Assembly (NCBI GenBank): GCA_950295325.1
Contig: OX485808.1
Span: 14,448,501 to 14,512,500 of the forward strand
Source: Polytrichum commune
Lineage: Eukaryota; Streptophyta; Polytrichopsida; Polytrichales; Polytrichaceae
Length of the DNA: 64,000 bases
Direction of reading: 5' to 3'
Of the stretch, positions 21,188 to 33,830 are shown piece after piece; position 1 is the first letter of the stretch; each line of letters opens with the position of its first letter. The notes under the pieces were generated by a model. It had not been told where the DNA came from. It saw only the letters and a program-made list of their open reading frames with translations, and searched no databases. Both the position numbers and the translations under genes were made by a program.

Positions 21188-21735
21188 TTGTTTACATCAT
21201 GGATCATGAAGTCGTCCCTTGCTCCTCTAAAACATGCGATTGGCCGTTGAACTCGTCCGGTACCACTTTGGTTTACATCAAGGGAAATAAAATAAAATGT
21301 AAGAGTGACCATGAAACTTGAGGTCTCTAAAAGGCCTATTTTCTAACCCACATTATTCATTGTCATGGTCCAAAGAATTTTGCAATGGGAGAGGCAAAGG
21401 AGGTTTTCTCACTGCAAATGTCAAGGGACCATAGCAAAGAAATGCCACTTTAATCAAATTTAATTAATTCATTCTTTCCATCGTTTCCATAGTTACGAGG
21501 AAAGAAGGGGAGAAGGTCAAACAGGAAGAAAATTCCCAACACTGCCTTGTTTTACATATAAAAATAATTCCGCACATTCATTTTTTGGTGCACGGTCACT
21601 TCTCTTAGTCCACGTTTGGTTTACACCTAGTCAAGGGCCCAACGCCTTTTTAGAAATCAAATCATGGAAGCGTGACCATGGAAAGATGCCCTCTGACATG
21701 GGACAACTTCATGGTCCATGGTGTAAACATCCCTT
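21188..21735. other. Intergenic DNA, no gene seen
   Basis: No open frame or structured repeat that I can support. Confidence 0.35.
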
Positions 21736-22587
21736 TAGGGCATGCCTCCTAAAATGTGGCATTCTATTTTAGACGCCACATTTAGATAATATAAGGTTTC
21801 CTGGACGCCAAAAATAAGAAGTGAATGTTTTGTCCGGAAATGTTGTGCAGACGTGTCATCGGAGGTGTTCTCTTTTATGACACTACCGTCGATGACTAGG
21901 TGTTTGTAGAGTTATAGACCCAACCTCATCGTCGACGACGCATAGTGATGTCGCTTGATCTCGCTCCACCTATGATGCCATTCTAGCTTGTTGAGATGGC
22001 ACCGTGTGATTTTATTGATTTGGTTCTCGATTCATATCGAAGTCAATTGGCAAAGTTTTGGCCTGATGAGAGGATCCATCTCATGGAATGACATCAATAA
22101 GAACTCTTCAATGCTTAGAAGAGGGAACCCGGCTCCAAGCTCCTCGTTGATAAGCATGATCATACAACGTTCTTCAATACGGGATGGGATGATATGAAGG
22201 GATGCTTTGAGCATTTGCGAATGTTCTGCAGTGGATTGGCAAATGCTTTCGCCAACACAACAAGCGTTGAGTCAGATTTTAACATTCTGAAATGGGAAAA
22301 AAAATGACTTTCAACAGTCAATGATGAACATGACGCTAGAGGGCATCTTTTAGGCCAAGCAACGCCGTGTTGTGATGGGAATCCATGTTCTGACTAGGTT
22401 TGATGATGGCGTCGGGGCCCAATAGAACGAGCAACTGACACTTTTACAACTTACGTCACGAAAATTGATTATATTCGAGGCAATTTGCCACTTTTTATAT
22501 ATTGCCGATTTTGATGATTTTTGGACGCCGAATTTAAGATAAAAGCAGTAAAATTGGCGTTTGCCATATCTTAGGAGGCCTGCCTTA
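21736..22587 (+). mobile_element. hAT-like element remnant with imperfect inverted ends
   Basis: The left end TAGGGCATGCCTCCTAAAA and the right end read in reverse (TAAGGCAGGCCTCCTAAGA) match at about 21 of 26 positions, continuing into 'tgtggca'/'tatggca'. Between about 21,983 and 22,413 one plus frame reads LVEMAPCDFIDLV...FCSGLANAFANTTSVESDFNILKWEKK and then, after a shift, MNMTLEGIF-stop-AKQRR. The 'VESDF...WEK...LEGI..AKQ' order is the C-terminal dimerisation region of hAT-type transposases. Stops (after HLME and others) and the frame change show that it is dead. The 852-bp span is far shorter than an autonomous hAT. Confidence 0.6.
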
Positions 22588-23577
22588 GGGCCACTTCACA
22601 CATGAGACTGAGAGCATGTGACCATTACACTTCAAGCACTCTCATTTGTGGACAAGGCGGAGCCGGTCCAAGTTCACTTCACACTATGCTCGAGGCACCA
22701 ACGGAGTATGTGAATGCAAGATGGATGTAAAGTCTACATGGATTCCTACATGGCATCCAATGGATCATGTTCCATGGTCACTTGGACTATTTTCAAAACC
22801 CACCACCTCTTGGAGGTAAGCCTAACACAAAACCAGGAGACCATGGCACTCCGAATGCTCCCAACCGTTGGTTTATTCTATTCGACCACATGTGAGGAGG
22901 ACCTACATGAATAGAAATCCCTTGAAACACCATTCGGTGGAGGGCCCGGACACACACCACCTCACACTACACTCGAGGGTCCGTGACCACACTACATGAT
23001 GTGGGCGGTGTGTTAGGACGGCGGCCTTAGGACACTTTTGTTTGGGCTCTCACAATCTCACGGTCACGGCTCCTGGCTCGTGTGTGAAGTGGCCCTTATA
23101 TAGTAGTGTGGCAGTTCGGGTCCTCCCCGTGCACCATCGCTGCCTGAACCCAAAGTGTGGGGGGAGGGTAACTAATAAGTAACTCAAAGGGAGTTAGTTA
23201 AGTTAAAGGGGGTTCACTGCAGGGAGCTGCTGTGCTCACACGCACTGCCAAAGCCTGCCACGTCCACTGTCCCTTGCTTTGGTTGCGTGAATGAAATTAA
23301 TAAGTTACACTCCCCCTGCTGCCTCCTCACACGTGCCGCCCGAGCCCGCCCTTGCTTTATTAGCAATGGCCCGGCCTGACCACCCCCATTACCCCTGGCC
23401 CCTCGGAGCAAGCAACACTTTCATTTCCCATCAATTTTGGCCCCAGTCCCCTTATGGCCGCTGTCCCCCCTTGCCCAGCTCACGCGTTAATTGGCATGCT
23501 TTTGCCGCTGGGGATTCGTGGAGAGAGAGAGAGAGAGAGAGAGCCCGGGAACTGTTTTGGCCATATATATATATATA
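22588..23577. repeat. Intergenic repeats and GA/TA microsatellites
   Basis: 22,735-22,945 resembles 29,668-29,900 ('tacatggattcctacatggc', 'taacacaaaacc(a/g)ggagaccatg'), a dispersed repeat. A (GA)n run starts near 23,521 and a (TA)n run near 23,564. No gene is seen in the GC-richer part (23,080-23,500). Confidence 0.5.
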
Positions 23578-23783
23578 TAGTCGGTCGAGATCCGAGTGAT
23601 TCTAAATCCAACTGGTTGGTTACATGTTGACATCCTCCGGTTTTGTTTTCTTCATTTGAGGTATGTTTGTTCTATAGATTCTTCTGAAATAATCGGTAAT
23701 TCGCCTGAAGTCTCCAACTTCAACCGCTTATTTCTCAAGCTCCACCGGTTTGTTCGCCTGTAACTAACCGCCGGTTGTCCCCG
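23578..23783 (+). repeat. MITE-like element, CCGGGAAG family, 5'-truncated copy
   Basis: It begins inside the family at 'tagtcggtcgagatcc', directly after the TA microsatellite, and runs to 'aactaaccgccggttgtccccg'. Confidence 0.65.
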
Positions 23784-23819
23784 AGCCTTGGAGAGGGGGA
23801 ATTATCGCATACGAGCGCA

Positions 23820-24271
23820 CCTCTCGTTCATCCAACATGAAGGCCTTGAAACGGTATGCAGCCCGGACCAGTGCTCCCTCTCGCTCGTCCAACATAAAGG
23901 CCTTGAAATAGTATGCAGCCTGGACCATTTCCCCTCTCATTCATCCAACATAAAGGCCTTCAAACAATATGCAGCCTCGGACTGGTGCCCCTCTCGTTCA
24001 TCCAACATAAAGGCCTTGAAACAGTATGCAGCCTCGGACTGGTGCCCCTCTCGTTCATCCAACATAAAGGCCTTGAAACAGTATGCAGCCCGGACTGGTG
24101 CCCCTCTCGTTCCTTCAACATAAAGGCCTTGAAATAGTATGCAACCTTGACCAATGCCCCCTCTTGTTCATCCAACATAAAAGCCTTGAAACAGTGTGCA
24201 GCCCAAACCAATGCCCCCTCTCGTTCATCCAACATAAAGGCCTTGAAACAGTATGTAGCCCGGACCAGTGC
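23820..24271. repeat. 57-bp tandem array, 8 units
   Basis: The word CCTTGAAA (or a close variant) recurs at 23,844, 23,901, 23,957, 24,014, 24,071, 24,127, 24,184 and 24,241, steps of 56-57 bases. The unit reads roughly 'ctctcgttcatccaacataa' followed by 'aggccttgaaacagtatgc' and a G/C-rich end. Confidence 0.9.
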
Positions 24272-24494
24272 CCGGGAAGTTTTTGGGCATAGTCGGTCGA
24301 GAGCCTTGTGATTCTAAATCCAGCCGGTTGGTTACATGTTGACATCTTCTGGTTTTGCTTCCATTCATTCGAGGTATATTCTATAGATTCCTCTCTGAAA
24401 AGATCAGTAATCCTCTTGAAGTCTCCAACTTCAACCGGTTATTTCTTCTCAAACTCAACCAGTTCATCTGTAACTAACCACTGGTTCTTCCCAA
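24272..24494 (+). mobile_element. MITE-like element, CCGGGAAG family
   Basis: It starts CCGGGAAGTTTTTGGGC and ends 'ccactggttcttccc'. The copy is near full length with small insertions. Confidence 0.7.
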
Positions 24495-24681
24495 GCAGTG
24501 GCCCGGACGTTATTATTTTTGGTGGATTTGGCACCGGAATTGGTTTCAAAAACCCTGAATTTTTCTGGCCTAAGTCATTTGACATGAATCGGCAACAAGC
24601 TTATAAGGGGGTTCAAGGTTTTATGAATGTTGGATGGATGAGAGGTACGCTCGTATGCGATATTTCCCTCTCTCTCTCCGG

Positions 24682-25261
24682 GATTTGTTATGTCTAGGTA
24701 AACTCACCCATTGCAAAGGTGGAAACATTGTGAAACTATTATATAGCTTGTACATGTCTAAGTTTAGAAGATTTGATCGCATTAGAGACCCCAAATTAAG
24801 TCGAGTGGATTTCAGTTGAAATGAATCAACCCACAACCATGTAGGGGACTCTAAATTTACTAGAGCCCGGGCTTCATCCATTTACTTAGCCTTAGCCTTA
24901 GCCTGCTTTCACGATGGGAATTGTGTTACCTTACCAATAATTCCCACGCACTAAATGGATCTATAATTTATAAGGGTTTAGTAGACTCTAGAATCGTCTT
25001 CATAGATGTTGTAATCATCTACCGGTCAAGAATGAGTGGTGAGATTCGCCACTTTAAAATTGATGTTGGAATCGCAAGCTTGAGTATGCAACCCGGGTCT
25101 TCGGGAAGAACACTTCCATTTCCCATCAATTTAGTGTGCAAACACCTTATGATTGTTGTAGAAGTACCTTGCCCTCCCCCGCTCCCACTTTACCCTCGGG
25201 GCCTATGTTAAACGACCACGCTTTCACTATGGTGGGTTGCATGGTCTTACCCTTACACCAT
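24682..25261. other. Intergenic DNA, no gene seen
   Basis: AT-rich, with a short CCTTAG hexamer run near 24,890. Weak similarity to 25,855-26,350 ('gatgt(t/c)ggaa(t/c)cgcaagctt') suggests an old dispersed repeat. Confidence 0.35.
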
Positions 25262-25717
25262 TTATGGTATTTAGTGTCACGTACACTATTTGTGAAGGGC
25301 CTAAACTAGATGCCCAGACGTCTTGACGTGTCACGTCCGTTAATTGTCAATATGATATTATGCGTCAATATAAGTAACTTTTTAAGGTGAAATTATATTA
25401 TATTTTGACATTTATTGTGGCATATTGGGATACTTCATATGATAGTTTTGCGTTTTAGTAGGCAAGAGGAAGATATTATTGAGCATACGAATGTTAAGTG
25501 CAACCTCATATACCTAAACATAGGCATATACCTCATATTACTATTGCACATACTCATGCCAACTTGATATTAGTAAGCGCACTTGATCACCAAGTGTCAT
25601 GAGGTGACTCTGATGGCGAAGTTGTTGATCAATAGTGTAACCTAGCACACACCTCAAAATAGGGTAAGTGACAATATTACGTATGTGACACTAAATACCA
25701 TAAACGGTGTAGATGAA
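25262..25717. mobile_element. Second copy of the about 540-bp repeat
   Basis: This copy is shorter than 19,838-20,373 because of internal deletions, but the right end is better kept: 'gtgacactaaataccataaacggtgtag'. Confidence 0.6.
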
Positions 25718-26453
25718 TTTGTAGTCTATGTTGGTAGTAGATTATAGATTCGTATAGGTAGATTTTGCAACCATGTGGTGACCAAGAATAAGCGTTTGAG
25801 ATCCGTGGCATTTTCAGTTGTGGTTTCATTACATTCATTGCATTCATTGCTTTCTTGCTCACATTGTGCTGGCATGGGAGGTGTGATTGTGATCACTCAA
25901 GGTACATCTTTACAAGTCTATTCCAAAGCGCACAAATGGGACACTTGCCATTAAGAAATTTATGTTGGAACAACAAGCTTGATGTGGGAGTACTATACAG
26001 GTGGTATGCAGGGCACGTGCTAAACGCTCATCCTCTCACTATGGAATTGCGTGGTCTTAGTCTTACCACTTCATTCATTGACATATGTAGATAAATGGTT
26101 AATTCAAGATTCACTTTCATAGATTTGGAACCATCTCGTTGCCAAGAACAAAAGGTAAGACCATGGCATTTTCATAGAGTTTTAAACAAAAAGACCTTTC
26201 TACCACATCTATTGTTTTCTTGCTACCGATGTGTTTGGATGCGAGAGCTGATTGTGATTGTTTTGAGTTTTGAGATAAATCGTTCCAAATCTACTCCAAA
26301 GAACAGGAATGAGCCACCTGCTTTTTCAAAACTGATGTCGGAGCAACAAGAGTAATACAGTGTACTTTTGTATCATTATATTCTATCCCATAATTGCCTG
26401 CAACTTTCCTGGCCTGGGTTGAAGAACCACAAACCTTTGGTTAACTTCAGTGT
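25718..26453. repeat. Diverged direct repeat, non-coding
   Basis: 25,850-25,985 and 26,215-26,345 are related ('ttttcttgct', 'tgattgtgat', 'aa(g/a)tctattccaaa'), a direct duplication about 365 bases apart. Small frames are not conserved between the copies. Confidence 0.4.
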
Positions 26454-26667
26454 CCGGGGAGGTTTTTTGAGCATAACTGGTTGAGATCCTAGGGTTTCCA
26501 AGTCCAACTGGCTACATGTTGACATCTTTCGGTTTTCCTTTATTAATTTGAGGTATGTTCTATAAATTCCTCCAAAATAATTGGTAATTTTCCTGCAGTC
26601 TTGAACTTCAACCGGTTATTTCTCAAACTCAACCAGTTCATCTGTAACTAGCAACCAGTTCTCCACG
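26454..26667 (+). mobile_element. MITE-like element, CCGGGAAG family
   Basis: It starts CCGGGGAGGTTTTTTGAGC and ends 'agcaaccagttctccacg'. Near full length. It lies about 400 bases downstream of the SDR gene stop codon. Confidence 0.7.
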
Positions 26668-27075
26668 TTCACTGCTTAGCTTTGTCTCAAGTGCAGAATA
26701 CACTTAAAATAAGAGATAGAAAGTCCTTGAAACTTTTGTGAAAAGCCTCATATTGTGCTTGCATTACAAGGAAAAAGGATTTGTGAGAGGTCTTCAGGAC
26801 CAAGACACTAAGTCCGAGGTGGTGTTCTGTAATATATACTGTCTTGCAAACATAAGTCGAATTCCAGAATAGGTTTCCTCATTTACTAGGTACAACTATT
26901 ATGCCCAGGCAACAAACAATTGCAACATGCACAGGAACTCACCCCTCCAGTGCATTATGTATAAGTTATTTTGCTGGTCATTGAGCAGATAGTGGCAGAA
27001 GCTGCATGCAGCTCATGCGTATAACTGTATACCATACAATTATACGCCTACTACAAGAGGCCATGTTAATTCACC
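26668..27075 (-). other. Probable 3' UTR and downstream DNA of the SDR gene
   Basis: No open frame. It follows the TGA of the minus-strand SDR gene. A polyadenylation site cannot be placed with confidence. Confidence 0.35.
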
Positions 27076-30000
27076 TCAAGAGGACTTTTTAAGTAAGGCG
27101 CTCAAGTTGTACCCACTGCCACCCTCCTTGTAGGACCTGAGTCGCTTGGGTCCCATCTGCACACCAGTCTCTTTTGTGTCGGACCACAAGAAGCTCAAAA
27201 GCACAAGGAGGGAAATGTGACACAAGCAGCCATATCGAATAGCAATCATGCTTTTGGAATTTTTGTCTCCCACATGATGTCATCCAGGATGGTACTTCCA
27301 ATTCCAGCAGTATACATTCAACATAAAAAGGCAGGTGGGTTTTTCCAGATGATATTGCAACTCAAAGGAAGTGTTACCTTATTGATGACGAAAAAGCCGA
27401 TGAAGGGACAATACTGCATGAGGTACATGAAAGCGAGGATGGGCTGCAACATCCAAGACAACCAGAAGTTCAACATAAGTGCTCACTATAAGTTTATAAT
27501 ACTATACCTGTAGCTAGTAAGTACAATGACACAACTCAACAATGACAATTTTCCTGACTGTCATTCAGGTTTCGCACACAAGTCACACCTCATTAACGGA
27601 CACCGAGTAGTGGCTCCTGAGATTGCCTCTTTCAGATTGCTCAGGAATTAGGACACAACTGCAGAGAATTTACATTCATTACTAGATGTCAAGAACCCTA
27701 TGAAGTGGTGTACCTGGTTACATAACCAAGCTTCACCCAACTCGTATGCGCCTGCTTTGACAATCAATTCGGCACATCTGGGCACTGGCAGACGCTTCTG
27801 GAAAGACAAATCAAAATGGGTTCAGGTCATGTCCTTCTCTGGATACTGCACAGCAGAAAAAGGACTACTACATTATAGCAATATTGAACCTGCACCAACA
27901 TCTCAAGAATATCAGCCTGCACCAACCTCCAGTTTCTTCTCCCCAGGTTGACTTGGTCTTGGCGTATCAATGGGACCAGGACATGCCACTGTGACCTTAA
28001 TACCCTGTGCAAGGACCTGTCAAGCAACAGACACAGTTCAGATACCCACTTTCAAACAAGCTCCCAACCCTTCTAGGTTGCATTTGAGGGTCATAGACAA
28101 GGCAACCATCAAATCTTGAACAATCGGTTGCCAATCAACTGCAGTAGACAAAGCGGTGTGGGTTTTATTCTCCATGGAACCATGCTACCAACTTTCAACC
28201 ACCCAACTAAGGTGTGTGGCTCTATTGAAATGAAGTGAATTTGATTTTAAAGTTTGGGAAGCCGATAATTGTGGGCACTTCTAACTCCACTGACGATTTT
28301 GGCCCTTGGGTTGGATTGGTAATTGACTCATCCAGTAAGCCATTACGAATCACACAGACTGTCATTTCAAGTTACAGAATTGGAGTTGAGATGCAAAAGC
28401 TTTAGGAGGTCAAAGTGAGGGTACTCTCTTGAATTGAACACTTAGGGCCTCGCATAGAATGGTGTCTATATTTTGAGGACATAGTCCAACCTCGTTGTAA
28501 CAAGTGTCCTTTTGGTGTCCGTTATAGCTACCTCTCCATTATAGGTGTCTGATTAAGAAGAGTGACCATAAGGTCCACATACCTTAATGTTAGCAGGTGG
28601 AATCAACACTGAAAGTGTGGTTGATCTAGGGCCTCAAGAGACAAGGGGGAAAGGACAAAGGACAAATCAGGTTGCCCCTATTATGACTGTAAAAACGAGG
28701 TGGTAGCCCTAATGGATGAAGAGAGCCTCAAATTACATATTGTTTGTGAACACTTCTTTGTCATAATTGGACTAAACGCGTGGATTATAAGCAGAGTTGG
28801 TGTTGAGTGGTCCGTGAGAACCTCAGAACGAAGTGAGTGGAAGTAGCCATTGACAGCATGTTTTGAGGCCGCATAAATTGTTTGACCAGGAGATGGAACT
28901 TTTCCTGCCACACTGCTCACCTACAAGACAATGGCCAAATCATCAGATAACCAATATGAGCAGGGACTCCAAATTATCCAGCTGTACAGAATGCGGTTGC
29001 CTGATTGTCCAGGACCATACATACATTTCACAACAAGTATAGACTGCTCTCAATGATATGTGACAACCAGGATTTCATACCACGACAAATTGGCCTGTCC
29101 CTCTCCGCAGCATTCCTGGAAGAACTTGTTGCGTCAACCGAATTGTGCCCAGAACATTTACATCAAAAGTTTTCTGCAGTTCCACTTATCAATTGTCATG
29201 ATAGGCAAATCAAGCAGTGGAACATATACTTCTCAATGTAGATGCTAATTTTGACAGTACTCAAAACAAAATATCGGTTCCATATTTTCATCTACTTTGG
29301 TTGTCTGATTCCATCGTACAACTCTGCAATGAAACCGAAAAGAGCTTGGTTGAAATTAAGTCTTCACCATGTGGTAGCAACAAAGAATACCTGGAGCATG
29401 TCATCTGGATAGTCAACAGCCGGGCCGACCTGCAGGATTCCAACCAACATGGAAAGGATATAAGTCATGGCCAGAAGAGAGTCACCTGCCATTACAAAGG
29501 TCCTTTCAATTACTTTAGGGGCACTTTACACTAGAGCTTGAAGGTCGGTGACCAGTGAAATCTAAAATCTCACATTGGTGGAAAATGCTAAGACCAACCC
29601 ACTTCACTTTATACTAGAGCTTGAGGGCCTAAGGGACCAAGGAAGTTTAAACACTTGAAAATCCTACATGGATTCCTACATGGCGTGCAATGGATGATGT
29701 GTTAAGGTCTAGCAGATTATGTGAAGCCCACCTCAAAGAGGTCAGTCTAACACAAAACCGGGAGACCATGATGCTTCAAAATTTCACACAAATATAATAA
29801 TTTATAATGACTTATAATAACTTATTGTGTAGAAGGGCCCACATGAATAGGATGGTAATGAAATAGCATTTGGTTGAGAGCCCGATCATGTATGTCTTTC
29901 CACTACAATTGAAAGCCCGTGACCACACAAGCTTCAATTTCAAATCTCATTTGTACAGCCTTCGGATGAGATTCAAGCGCCCTCACACTGTCATGATCAT

Positions 30001-32322
30001 GGCCCTTACAGAGATGATGGTGTATTTAAATATTTCATTGAAAAGGAGAGATAAAGATGGTCATGTTACAGTGTGAGCTCACCGGACGACCAGCAGCAGC
30101 ATTGTGCACCATAATATCAATTCCAGCTCCTCCAAAAGCCGCTTCAGCTTCATCTACAAATTTTCTCAGATCCTTGACCCCTAATGTGATGTCTGCTGGC
30201 AGCACCACCACATCATGTGGTGCATGCTTTCCTGTAACAACAACCCACCCCATAGTCAATAAGACAGCTCTCAAGGTGCATTTACACATAATCCACTGTA
30301 TTGGTGGTTGGTGATTGTGGTTTACATTCTTTGGCTCTGTTTTTGAGGGATAAAGACTATTGATGACAACCACAAGCACAACTACTCTACCTTGCTGAAC
30401 AATGATACAAGGTGTAGTTGGGAGTAGTCGTGATGGTGGTTGTAGTTTTGCTTTCTTTGGTTCTATTTTGTTTGTAGTTACTATGTGACACTGAAAGAGA
30501 ACTTCAAGGCCAAAGCAAGGGAGAAAATTTGTAGGAGGCAACCACTCTTAGACAAACTTTCCACTAGAATCCACAAATTGTTTGTGTCTCATTCCACTAC
30601 GGATTGCACCAAAAGGAGGGATGATGATTGGGGTCAACTTCAAGAGCAGTTTTGTAAATGAAAAAAAATCGGAGTTGTGGTTGAAGGTGGGCTCAAATCC
30701 CAACTCAACTGCCATGGTAGTTGTGTGTAAAAACACCTTCAAGTAACATGAATTTTAAACAACATGCCAACTCAGATGAGCCTAAAATATAGAGATGCCT
30801 TTGATCCTTCAAACCTTGTCCCACTTCCCATGATGCTCTTAATTGATCAAGAACGCAGCAGTTCCTGCTTTGAAAAGAGCTCTTGATACTGGCAACAAAA
30901 TCCTCATCACTCACAACTGCATTCGAAGTTATCTACCACAACAACATGAAAGCACATCCAAAGTAGGTAAGCTCTTAAAACAGGTATTAATCACCTTTCA
31001 AGGAGGCCTTCACCAGCTCCAATTCAGCTCCCCTTCGAGCTGTTATGATAAGCTTTGCACCCAATCTAGCATATTCTTGGGCAAGCGCTTCTCCTAAATC
31101 ATATCCAAGTGTTGGGGTTTTAGAATGCAAACCTTTTGTTTAGATGCAATGACTTGAGATGTAAACAAAGACAGAAAGAGATGAAGAGCGCGGATCCTCT
31201 ATCTTTTTGTGATTTTGTCAATTAATCAGCTGTCCTCACAGAAACTTGTACAGTATGAGCATGCATACAATCTAGGAAAAGTAGGGATAGACTGTAAGAT
31301 TGAAAGCTTGCATAAAATCGGAAATATCATGCTCGCATATTTGATATAGGTAGCATACCAATATTTTGACTAGCCCCGCTAATCCACACCACCTGCACCA
31401 GACATGGATTACAATCACTAAAGGTAAGCGAGCCTTAAACGAACACTTTTAGCTTTGAACCCACTTCTCATAGGATACAAAACATGCAATTAGTGCGCGA
31501 GAATTAGCCACTGCAAATCGTACCTGTCGTCAATTCCCTCATTATTTTCAGAGCTCATGAATATCTTATTCAATATCAAAGTGAAGATTCTTTCATATTA
31601 ACTGATCATATAGGCCCTCCAATCTCGTTGATGACTATTGAGCCTACAATGCTCAACAAATTTTAAGCACGTAGTTCAATCTCTTTTAATTCACAAGAGA
31701 TCTTTTTTGGAGTCCGTTCTTAGGTCCACACCTAACCACACACCACTCAAATATAGGAGTCCATTTAAGATGTCAAGTAACCAAATTAGGCCCGCTTACC
31801 TTACTAAATTGTTCCAGAATCCACATGTAAGAGAATCCATCCAAGTAGTGCTGCTTCCAGAAACCACAACAAATGTGCTCCCTTGGAAGCTCAAAAACTA
31901 ACAAATTGCAGGAAAAGGAACTCTACAAGTTGCAAATCTTGGAGGTGACGAACCATTGAGATTGAAGAAGTTGAAATCCTCCTTACCTTGTCCTCGATTG
32001 CACTTCGTGGAGTCGGAGGCCGCCTACTCAACGCAAAATCCCCTGTAATAATCACAGACCAATTGTAACCTCCAATTCCTACCACGACCGCAACCAAAAT
32101 GCTCCTGAATATTCAGAGAGCTCTCCTAATGAAATTCCTATCCACAAATGGAGCTTGATTTTCGAACCACGAAATCAAAAGTCGACTTGCAATTGCAGAA
32201 CATCGAAAAACCTCGTGAAAGTTACAGATTCAAAAAGAGAACGAACCATCGGTGGTTGCGAAACTGTAGACGAAGAAAAGGAATGCCGGGAGCAGGAACG
32301 CTGCGGCCAGGAGGATCAACAT
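27076..32322 (-). CDS. Short-chain dehydrogenase/reductase, 12 exons, 325 aa
   Basis: Exons on the minus strand, in order: 32,247-32,322, 31,987-32,042, 31,359-31,392, 30,995-31,093, 30,083-30,231, 29,391-29,429, 29,081-29,173, 28,822-28,920, 27,927-28,016, 27,714-27,797, 27,378-27,443 and 27,076-27,168. All introns are GT-AG, phases agree, and the total is 978 bases with TGA. The start is the ATG before MLILLAAAFLLPAFLFFVYS, a hydrophobic N-terminal anchor that suggests an ER or other membrane location. The Rossmann glycine motif is SGASQNIGE (usually TGxxxGxG), followed by HNAAAG, FDVNVLGT, the catalytic Ser in VVSSVAG, YAASK (Tyr and Lys), and the PGPI segment after the active site. A second hydrophobic stretch (PILAFMYLMQYCPFIGFFVI) lies near the C-terminus. 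This matches the DHRS7-like plant SDR group that uses NAD(P)(H); the substrate is unknown. All catalytic residues are present. Exon 6 is only 13 codons. Confidence 0.9.
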
Positions 32323-33791
32323 GGCTGGTGAATGGAGGAAAAACCTAGTTCCGCAATTGCATGTGCAGTGCAACAAAGGCAAAAACACAGAGTGTGAGCT
32401 TGACACAACATACAGAGCGAGAGAGACGGCTAAGATATATACCTGTATTAGATTTGAAAACCAGGGGTCAGGCAGGGTATGAGGAAACACAGAGCGCGTG
32501 GGTGGAGGAGGAAATCTACAAGAGAGATAGTTTTAAGAATCCAGGTATGAGAACAGAAGCGAAAGGTTAACATCTACAAATAGCATAGATTTCGGAAGTG
32601 GAAAGGTCACCAGGGCAATAAGGTATGTGGGTGTTATTTGGTTCGTTTTTCATCTTCTCCAACTTCTACCGATCATATTCACACAACAAAAATTGTGATG
32701 CATAATCAAATCTACGATGAAACATCTAGAAAAACCGGGTTGAAAATCGAACGTCCCCCGATTTAGTTATGGTTAATGGACATGCATGTTTGTTGATTTC
32801 TTAACTGAATGCATAGATCCTCCCTATTGAGTTTAGTATTGAGTGTAGAATAATTATCAATATTTGAAGATGTAGTCCAATGTCTTTTAAATACATGTCT
32901 TTATGATGTTTGCTCTTTGATCCTCCCAAACCACATACCGATCAAATAGAGGGGTCCGATTAAGAAAACAAGCCACTTAAGACCCAATCTACCTTTGGGG
33001 GCAACAGGGGAGAGTGGCATAATGCACATGATACAACAGACAGAGCAAGAGAGATGGTTGAGATCTACATAATTTATAGATTTTAGAACCAGGGGCTCGG
33101 CAGGGTAGACGAATCCTGAGCGGGAGGGTAGAATCTATAAAAGAGCATAGATCTGAGAACCAAATCAAGCAGAGAGAACCAGGGCCTGAGTGTGAAAGCA
33201 AAATCCTAATATGTACAAAAGGCGGTGGATTTGGGAATTGGAACGACCAACAGGGGCAACAGGGAAGAGAGGCAAGGTGAGCCTGATGGAACAGACTGAG
33301 CGAGAGAGACAACCCGGATCTACGAATGGCATAGATGTAGTAACCAACGGAGGGGGCAGGGGGAGGACAAACATAGAGTGAGACTGAGGGTGGAGGATCG
33401 AGTCCACGAGTGGGGTAGATTTGAGAACCCGGGCGTGAGAGTGGAAGCCAAATGATGATATGTACCGGGGGAGTAGATTTAGAATCGGAAAAGGCAAGGA
33501 CAATGTGCCAAAATGCATTCATATAAACACCACCGTTAGAGTGGGTCAAAAGTAGTCCAATTGTAGTTGTTGGAGACGAGCTCTCGGTTTCATAATTGGC
33601 CATAACTTTGTCCTTGGATGAATGCAATTGTATGAGTGGATGAGAGCTCCACGAGTGGATAACTTGTGTTGCATTGAATTTGAATGTTGTCATTTTCAAG
33701 TTTATATCATTTTAATCCATGTGCGTTGAAGTCTATGGAGGGTCATACATGAGCAAATAAAAAATAGTAAACTTGTGGGGAGCAAGATTGG

Positions 33792-33830
<39 letters not shown>

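Larger units (their letters stand above)
23790..24681. mobile_element. Inverted-repeat element enclosing a tandem array and a MITE
   Basis: The outer arms 23,790-23,840 and 24,628-24,681 are inverted copies of each other ('atcgcatacgagcg(c/t)acctct' facing 'agaggtacgctcgtatgcgat'). Inside lie eight 57-bp tandem units (23,820-24,271) and a full-length CCGGGAAG-family copy (24,272-24,494). No transposase is seen. The short frames in the array are products of the 57-base (19-codon) period. Confidence 0.55.

Noticed and set aside
30705-30914. Possible extra exon in SDR intron 4
   Set aside because: The flanking exons already join in the family order (LK-G-KHAP); adding this frame would insert unrelated residues.
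32989-33699. 236-codon minus frame rich in Pro, Ser and Leu
   Set aside because: It runs through diverged tandem blocks of the SDR upstream region and breaks in the duplicate at 61 kb; no domain is seen.
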